This document shows positions 1-6,500 of a DNA stretch of 6,500 nt, piece by piece. Under the pieces are notes generated by a model, which made no database searches, was not told where the DNA came from, and saw nothing but the letters and a program-made list of their open reading frames with translations. Source of the DNA: Falsiroseomonas sp038250135 (lineage in GTDB: Bacteria > Pseudomonadota > Alphaproteobacteria > Acetobacterales > Acetobacteraceae). The position numbers and the translations under genes are program-made. The stretch lies in contig JBBSCP010000273.1 of the NCBI GenBank assembly GCA_038250135.1, positions 1 through 6,500 of the forward strand, written 5' to 3'. Every line of letters starts with the position of its first letter. Positions within the stretch are counted from its first letter, which is position 1.

Positions 1-993
1 GACGATGCGGCCCCAATTCGCGTCCTCGCCGGCGATCGCGGTCTTCACCAGCGGCGAATTGGCGATGCACAGGGCGATGCGGTGCGCGGATTTGCCGGAG
101 ACGGCGCCGGTCACGTCGATGCGGATCAGCTTCTGCGCGCCTTCGCCGTCGCGCGCCACCATGAGTGCCAGGTCCATGAGAACCTCATGGACGGCACGGG
201 CAAAGTCCTTGAGCAGCGGCCCGCCCTCGGCCGGCACGCGCTTGTGCTTCGCGGAACCGGTGGCGAAGAACAGCACCGTGTCGGAGGTCGATGTGTCGGA
301 ATCCACCGTGACGCAGTTGAAGGAGCGGTCGGAGCCCTTGCGCAGGATCGCCTGGAGCGCCGCGGAGGGCACCTTCGCGTCGGTCGCCAGAAAGCACAGC
401 ATCGTCGCCATGTCCGGCGCGATCATCCCACTTCCCTTGGCGATGCCGTTGATGGTCACCACCGTCTCGCCGATGGTTGCTGTGCGGGTCGATGCCTTGG
501 GGAAGGTGTCGGTGGTCATGATGGCCCGCGCGGCGGCTTCCCAGCCCCCATCGCCCAGCTTGCCGAACAGCGGCGGCAGGGCGGCGGTGAGCTTGGCGGT
601 GGGCAGCCGCTCCCCGATCACGCCGGTCGAGGCGAGAAAAACCTCGCGCGGCTTGCAGCCGGCGAGCTCGGCCATGGCGGCGGCGGTGGCGGCGCAGGTG
701 TCGCGCCCCGCCTTGCCGGTGAACACGTTGGAATTGCCCGCCGTGACCACCACGGCGCGTGCGCGGGCGCCCTTCAGTGCTTCCCGGCACCAATCCACCG
801 GCGCGCCGGGGCATTTGTTCTTGGTGAAGACGCCGGCGACGGTGGTGCCCGCCGGCATCAGCATCATCGTCACGTCGTCGCGCGCCACGTAGCGGATGCC
901 GGCCTGTGCCGAGCCGAGGCTGACGCCGGCGATGGCCGGCATGGCCGGCATCGGCAGGGCAAGCGGCGAGATGGGGATATCCTTGCCAGCCAT
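1..993 (-). CDS. argJ: Bifunctional ornithine acetyltransferase / N-acetylglutamate synthase (3' end outside window)
   Basis: ArgJ moves the acetyl group from N-acetylornithine to glutamate, recycling it in the cytoplasmic arginine pathway; bifunctional members can also acetylate glutamate from acetyl-CoA. I translated the minus strand from the ATG at 993-991 and read 331 residues with no stop to the window edge. Family members are about 400-415 aa, so roughly 80 C-terminal residues are missing. Family hallmarks seen: IAGV near residue 21, AGNSN at 85-89, TGVIGE at 123-128, TTDTFPK at 160-166, and KGSGMIAPDMATML at 186-199. The last contains the Ala196-Thr197 self-cleavage site whose Thr becomes the nucleophile and N-terminus of the beta chain. 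DSDTSTSDT follows at 231-239. The start leaves the usual short N-terminal lead before IAGV. An AGGA (minus strand, 1007-1004) overlaps the isomerase stop codon, 10 nt before the ATG. The 12-nt gap to the upstream isomerase indicates an operon. Whether this copy has synthase activity cannot be told from the sequence alone. Confidence 0.96.
   Translation of the reverse strand, partial: MAGKDIPISPLALPMPAMPAIAGVSLGSAQAGIRYVARDDVTMMLMPAGTTVAGVFTKNKCPGAPVDWCREALKGARARAVVVTAGNSNVFTGKAGRDTCAATAAAMAELAGCKPREVFLASTGVIGERLPTAKLTAALPPLFGKLGDGGWEAAARAIMTTDTFPKASTRTATIGETVVTINGIAKGSGMIAPDMATMLCFLATDAKVPSAALQAILRKGSDRSFNCVTVDSDTSTSDTVLFFATGSAKHKRVPAEGGPLLKDFARAVHEVLMDLALMVARDGEGAQKLIRIDVTGAVSGKSAHRIALCIANSPLVKTAIAGEDANWGRIV
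932..949. repeat. Perfect 9-bp tandem duplication in the 5' part of argJ
   Basis: The nonamer ATGGCCGGC occurs twice in a row (932-940 and 941-949 on the plus strand). In ArgJ it gives a Met-Pro-Ala repeat at about residues 15-20, in the variable N-terminal lead before the conserved IAGV. It keeps the reading frame and probably reflects a slippage duplication with little effect on the enzyme. Confidence 0.6.
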
Positions 994-1005
994 CGGGGCG
1001 GGGTC

Positions 1006-1908
1006 CTATCGGCGGGGTTGCGGGGCGGGCGCCGGCGGCGCGGCGCCATCGAGCAGGCTGGGCGCGGCGGGGCGCGAGCCGTCCATGTTGAAGCGCTCGA
1101 CACGCGCGGCGTTTCGGATGCGCTCCACCTCGGCGTTCACGGCCTCCTCGAACGCGGTCTGGCGCAGCGCTTCCTTCGCTTCGTCGAAGCCCGGCGCGGG
1201 GGTGGCGCGGCGTTCGGTGACGCGGATGACATGCCAGCCGAACTGCGTGCGCACCGGATTCTGGCTGATCTCGCCAGGCCGCAGGGCGAAGGCCGCCTCG
1301 GCGAATTCCGGGATCATGTCGCCGCGTTTGAAAAAGCCGAGGTCGCCGCCCTCGCGTGAGCCGGGGCCGGTGGATCGGGCCCGCGCCACCGCGGCGAAAT
1401 CGGCGTTGGGGCGGCGCGCCTCGGTGAGTGCGGCGCGGGCCTCGGCCTCGGTCGGCACGAGGATGTGGCTGGCGCGCACCTCCTCCTCCGCCGGGCGGGC
1501 GGCGGCCTCACGCGTGTAGCGGGCGCGCAGCGCTTCTTCCGTGACCTGGGCGGCGACGGCGCGGGTGATGAGCACCTGCTGCAGCGTCTCCTCCTCCGCC
1601 CGCCTGATCCGGGCGATCACTTCCGCGTCACGCTCGAGCCCGGCGGCGCGGGCGGCGGCGACGATGGCGCGCTGGGTGATCATCTGGTCGAGCAGCAGCG
1701 GGAACAGCATCGGCGCGGGCATGCCGCGCAGCTCGGCCGGCAGCCGCGAGGCCTCCTCCTGCACGTCGGAGAGGCGGATGTCGCTGCCCTCGACGCGTGC
1801 GACCACGGGGTTTTCCGGCGTCGCATTGGGCGCAGGGGCTGGCGCCTGGGCCAGGGCGGGTCCGGCCGTGAGCAGGAAGGCAACAAGCAGGCGGGCCGGG
1901 CGGCGCAT
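1006..1908 (-). CDS. Exported parvulin-type peptidyl-prolyl cis-trans isomerase (SurA/PrsA-like)
   Basis: A 300-aa protein predicted to assist folding of exported proteins by cis-trans isomerisation of prolyl bonds. Residues 1-20 form a signal peptide: an Arg-rich start, a hydrophobic core (LLVAFLLTAG) and cleavage after ALA, before Gln21, so it should act in the periplasm. Residues about 30-135 are a helical SurA-N/trigger-factor-like chaperone region. Residues about 142-235 are the rotamase domain, with ASHIL (His148), GGDLGFF (Asp189) and FGWHVI (Phe223, His226), the usual parvulin active-site positions. The last ~25 residues are Pro/Ala-rich and look disordered. The ATG at 1908-1906 is chosen because an AAGGAG lies 8 nt upstream and the signal peptide starts there; an in-frame GTG at 2010 would bury the signal peptide. 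The stop is a TAG at 1008-1006. It is divergent from secA and 12 nt before argJ. No lipobox cysteine follows the signal, unlike PrsA lipoproteins. The exact subfamily name is uncertain. Confidence 0.93.
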   Translation of the reverse strand: MRRPARLLVAFLLTAGPALAQAPAPAPNATPENPVVARVEGSDIRLSDVQEEASRLPAELRGMPAPMLFPLLLDQMITQRAIVAAARAAGLERDAEVIARIRRAEEETLQQVLITRAVAAQVTEEALRARYTREAAARPAEEEVRASHILVPTEAEARAALTEARRPNADFAAVARARSTGPGSREGGDLGFFKRGDMIPEFAEAAFALRPGEISQNPVRTQFGWHVIRVTERRATPAPGFDEAKEALRQTAFEEAVNAEVERIRNAARVERFNMDGSRPAAPSLLDGAAPPAPAPQPRR

Positions 1909-1916
1909 CGGGGGGT

Positions 1917-1922
1917 CTCCTT
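1917..1922 (-). promoter_or_regulatory. Ribosome binding site of the isomerase
   Basis: AAGGAG on the minus strand, 8 nt before the ATG at 1908, an almost ideal Shine-Dalgarno that fixes the start. The spacer is mostly a run of six C (G on the plus strand, 1910-1915). Confidence 0.8.
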
Positions 1923-1932
1923 GACGGGGCGG

Positions 1933-1961
1933 AACATGGCCGATGCGCCCGAAGGCGACAA
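1933..1961 (-). promoter_or_regulatory. Possible weak promoter for the isomerase-argJ operon
   Basis: On the minus strand, TTGTCG (1961-1956) is followed after 17 nt by CATGTT (1938-1933). The spacing is right for a sigma-70-type promoter but the -10 box matches only 3 of 6 consensus positions. Transcription would start about 20 nt before the isomerase ATG, leaving a short leader that still contains the AAGGAG. No better candidate was seen in the divergent gap. Treat as tentative. Confidence 0.3.
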
Positions 1962-1990
1962 GGCGGGCAGGGACAAAGGGGGCGCTTGCG

Positions 1991-2019
1991 TTGACCTTGG
2001 GGGGGCGCACGCCTATTTC
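1991..2019 (+). promoter_or_regulatory. Candidate secA promoter (-35 TTGACC, 17-nt spacer, -10 TATTTC)
   Basis: TTGACC at 1991-1996 and TATTTC at 2014-2019 are exactly 17 nt apart. The -35 matches the strongly conserved TTGAC core of alphaproteobacterial housekeeping promoters; the -10 keeps only the TAT part of the consensus. The spacer contains a run of seven G (1999-2005). The predicted start near 2026 gives secA a leader of about 77 nt. This is the best promoter-like pair upstream of secA, inferred from sequence only. Confidence 0.5.
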
Positions 2020-2048
2020 TGCGCGGCTTTGCGCTGGGGTTGACGCAC

Positions 2049-2087
2049 GGCCGGCGGGCGGAGTGCTGCCGGCCCGGCGCGGGCCGG
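2049..2087 (+). promoter_or_regulatory. Two mutually exclusive GC-rich stems in the secA leader
   Basis: Stem A pairs GGCCGGC (2049-2055) with GCCGGCC (2068-2074) and can extend by one G-U and one G-C pair (2056/2067, 2057/2066), leaving an 8-nt loop. Stem B pairs CCGGCCC (2069-2075) with GGGCCGG (2081-2087) around a 5-nt loop. Both use the segment 2069-2074, so only one can form at a time. Stem B takes in the GG of the secA Shine-Dalgarno (2086-2089) and is followed by a T-rich stretch (2091-2098), so it could reduce translation or act as a weak attenuator; stem A would leave the site open. The pairing is seen in the sequence; the regulatory role is inference. Confidence 0.45.
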
Positions 2088-2089
2088 AG
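2086..2089 (+). promoter_or_regulatory. Probable secA ribosome binding site, partly inside a hairpin
   Basis: GGAG lies 13 nt before the secA ATG at 2103, a longer spacing than usual. No closer purine-rich site is visible, since the intervening stretch is T-rich. Its first two bases are in the right arm of stem B (2081-2087), so access may depend on leader folding. Confidence 0.55.
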
Positions 2090-2102
2090 ATTGCTTTTCA
2101 AG

Positions 2103-4856
<2,754 letters not shown>

Positions 4857-4863
4857 GCGTCGC

Positions 4864-5577
4864 ATGTCGGACAAGGCCGCTGAGCCGCACAACAGCTTCT
4901 ACTATCACCGCATCAATCGCCTGGCGCGAATGAACCGGGCGCAGTCCTATCTCGAAGTCGGCGTCAGCGATGGCGCCACCTTCTTCAACGTCGAGATCGC
5001 CGACAAGACCGCCGTCGATCCGCGCTTCCGCTTCGATGCGGCGGCCCGCCAGACACCGGCGCAGCGCTTCCACGAGATGACCTCGGACGCCTTCTTCTCC
5101 TTGCCGGAAACGCGGGCGAAGAAGTTCGACTTCATCTTCCTCGATGGCCTGCACACCTTCGAGCAGACCTTCCGCGATTTCTGTGCGCTTGCCGGCAATG
5201 CGCATGACGACACGATCTGGATGATCGACGACGTCTACCCGACCGACATCTTCTCCGCGCTGCGCGACCAGAAGCAGGCGGCCTTCTATCGCAAGGAGCG
5301 CGGCGGCGCCGGCGCCTCCTGGCATGGCGACGTGTACAAGACCGTGCTCGCCATCCATGATTTCTTCCCGAATTTCAGCCTGCGCACCTTCGCCACGGGC
5401 GGCAATCGCCAGACCGTGCTGATCCGCCGCCCGCGGCAGGCGTTCCGGGCGTTGCTCGACAACCTCGAACAGATCTCGCGCGCTGACTATTTCTGGATGC
5501 GGGAGAACGACCACTTCTTCGGCCTGTTGCCGCCCGAGGATCTGTTCGCCTGGGCTGCCGACATCCTCGACCGGTAA
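4864..5577 (+). CDS. Class I SAM-dependent methyltransferase, substrate unknown
   Basis: A 237-aa cytoplasmic protein with no signal peptide or membrane segment. The glycine-rich SAM-binding loop is LEVGVSDGATF at residues 30-40 (motif I), followed by an acidic strand end at VDPRF (51-55). FIFLDGLHTFEQTFRD (90-105) matches the DGxHxYE/F-type motif of Methyltransf_24-like proteins, MIDDV (120-124) is the next strand, and WHGDVYK (153-159) is a later motif I recall from this family. The ATG at 4864 lies 11 nt after AAGGG (4848-4852), inside the end of secA; the 7-nt gap suggests a shared transcript and perhaps coupled translation. Relatives are often found near surface-glycan genes and some methylate sugars or small molecules, but nothing here identifies the substrate. 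The gene ends 3 nt before the convergent transporter's stop codon. The methyltransferase fold is well supported; a link to secretion is only suggested by position. Confidence 0.88.
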   Translation: MSDKAAEPHNSFYYHRINRLARMNRAQSYLEVGVSDGATFFNVEIADKTAVDPRFRFDAAARQTPAQRFHEMTSDAFFSLPETRAKKFDFIFLDGLHTFEQTFRDFCALAGNAHDDTIWMIDDVYPTDIFSALRDQKQAAFYRKERGGAGASWHGDVYKTVLAIHDFFPNFSLRTFATGGNRQTVLIRRPRQAFRALLDNLEQISRADYFWMRENDHFFGLLPPEDLFAWAADILDR

Positions 5578-5580
5578 GGG

Positions 5581-6500
5581 CTACACCTTCTGCAGCGGCA
5601 CCCGGCTCGCCATCCAGGCGGCGAAGCCCGTCAGGGCCGCGGCGGTCGCGAAGGCGGCGCGGAAGGCCCAGCCCATCTCGGTGCGGACGGCGGCGCGCGC
5701 CGCCTCGCTCATGTCGGCAAGGGCCACCGGCCCCTGGTTCACCAGCGCCACGAAGCGCGGCGCGGCCTCGCCCCCCATCGCCACCAGCGTGCCGAACAGC
5801 ACCGCGCCGAGCAATGCCGTGCCCGTCGCCGCGCCGAGCGAGCGGGAGAACTGCACCGAGGCCGTGGCCGAGCCCAGCCGCTCCCGCCCGGCTGCCACCT
5901 GCACCGTCACCTGCACCATGGGGAAGGAACTGCCGAAGCCGATCGAGACCACGGCCAGCAGCCCCGCCATCACCATCAGTGGCATCTGGCCGAGCCCGAT
6001 CGCCACCACCAGCAGCGTGACGGCAGAAAGGCTCAGCCCGAGCATCGGCCACAACATGGTACGCCCACTGCGCGCCAGCCCCGCGCCCGAGACCAGCGCG
6101 CCGAGCCCGGCACAGGCGGCCAGCGGCAGCAGCGCGACGCCGGCCTCGGTGGGGCTCAGCCCGCGCACCGTGGCGAAGTAGATCGGCAGGAAGGCGATGC
6201 AGCCCACGAAGGCCCCCGAGACCAACGCCGTCAACAGGTTGGCGCGCCAGATCGTGGGCTCGCCGAGCAGGTTGAGCGGCAGTAGCGGGTCCGGCGCCGT
6301 GCGCTCCTGCTTGAACAGCAGCCACAGCGCGAGGCCCGCCGCCAGCGCCAGGCCCAGCGCCACCAGCAGCGGCCCCGGGGCGAGCTTGCGCGCCTGGTCC
6401 AGCGCCAGCAACGCCGGCCCGACGAACAGCGCGAACAGGACGAGGCCCGCCCAGTCGAAGGCGAAGCCCCGAGACGAGCCCTTCGCCGACGCGTCCAGCC
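5581..6500 (-). CDS. DHA2-family MFS efflux transporter (EmrB/QacA-like), C-terminal part
   Basis: The visible part is 305 residues, ending at TAG (5583-5581); the N-terminal part, about a third or more of a 14-helix transporter, lies beyond the right edge. The reading frame stays open from 6498 with no break, so no start can be assigned. About eight hydrophobic helices are visible, at roughly residues 16-34, 43-62, 88-108, 118-138, 148-168, 173-195, 221-241 and 276-296 of the visible part. The FDWAGLVLF segment at 14-22 is typical of the central region of DHA2 proteins. Further on, GFGSSFPM (187-194), RLGSATA (207-213) and SRSLGAATGTALLG (218-231) match the conserved C-terminal half of the family, which exports drugs and other small molecules by proton antiport. 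A periplasmic loop lies between the last two helices (about 242-275). The transported compound cannot be told. No regulator or membrane-fusion partner is visible in the window. Confidence 0.9.
   Translation of the reverse strand, partial: LDASAKGSSRGFAFDWAGLVLFALFVGPALLALDQARKLAPGPLLVALGLALAAGLALWLLFKQERTAPDPLLPLNLLGEPTIWRANLLTALVSGAFVGCIAFLPIYFATVRGLSPTEAGVALLPLAACAGLGALVSGAGLARSGRTMLWPMLGLSLSAVTLLVVAIGLGQMPLMVMAGLLAVVSIGFGSSFPMVQVTVQVAAGRERLGSATASVQFSRSLGAATGTALLGAVLFGTLVAMGGEAAPRFVALVNQGPVALADMSEAARAAVRTEMGWAFRAAFATAAALTGFAAWMASRVPLQKV

Noticed and set aside
82..1359. Open frame of 425 codons on the plus strand
   Set aside because: It runs antisense across argJ and the isomerase, is dominated by Gly/Arg/His, and has no family features.
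1909..2010. N-terminal extension of the isomerase from an in-frame GTG at 2010
   Set aside because: It would place 34 residues before a clear signal peptide, and the AAGGAG is correctly spaced for the ATG at 1908.
2040..2102. In-frame TTG that would add 21 residues to SecA
   Set aside because: The added residues are Arg/Cys-rich and unlike SecA N-termini, there is no well-spaced ribosome binding site, and the ATG at 2103 gives the standard start.
5547..5620. Inverted repeat CGCCTGG (5547-5553) / CCAGGCG (5614-5620) spanning the convergent stops, considered as a bidirectional terminator
   Set aside because: The arms are 60 nt apart and neither side is followed by a T-run, so it does not fit an intrinsic terminator.
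5375..6325. Open frame of 316 codons on the minus strand overlapping the transporter and the methyltransferase
   Set aside because: It is out of frame with the membrane protein, which shows clear DHA2 helices; its composition is Arg/Gly/Ala low complexity.

Overview
The window looks like ordinary chromosomal core sequence from a high-GC alphaproteobacterium. The evidence is strong G/C preference at codon third positions, an alphaproteobacterial-type SecA, and a parvulin-type isomerase and argJ placed divergently beside secA, an order I recall from several alphaproteobacterial genomes. Acetobacteraceae/Rhodospirillales is my best guess for the lineage, but that is inference only. I see no mobile element, tRNA, rRNA, CRISPR array or phage gene.

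Layout: (1) Positions 1-993, minus strand: argJ, bifunctional ornithine acetyltransferase / N-acetylglutamate synthase. Its C-terminal ~20% runs off the left edge. (2) Positions 1006-1908, minus strand: an exported parvulin-type peptidyl-prolyl isomerase, 12 nt upstream of argJ and probably co-transcribed with it. (3) Positions 1909-2102: a 194-nt divergent control region. It holds a good candidate secA promoter, a weaker candidate promoter for the isomerase, and two competing GC-rich stems just before the secA start; one of them covers the secA ribosome binding site. (4) Positions 2103-4856, plus strand: complete secA (917 aa). (5) Positions 4864-5577, plus strand: a class I SAM-dependent methyltransferase of unknown substrate, 7 nt after secA. 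(6) Positions 5581-6500, minus strand: the C-terminal part of a DHA2-type (EmrB/QacA-like) MFS drug-efflux transporter, convergent with the methyltransferase and separated from it by only 3 nt. Its N-terminus lies off the right edge.

How the genes relate: SecA drives unfolded proteins through SecYEG, and the neighbouring isomerase carries a signal peptide and probably helps fold exported proteins in the periplasm, so these two fit together functionally. argJ (arginine biosynthesis) appears to ride on the isomerase transcript. The methyltransferase probably shares the secA transcript, but its role is unclear. The transporter is probably an independent unit.

I do not see a clearly new multi-gene system. 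The observation most worth testing is the secA leader: one 8-nt segment can pair either with an upstream sequence (leaving the ribosome binding site free) or with a downstream sequence (covering it). That is the geometry of a regulatory switch, although GC-rich DNA can produce it by chance.
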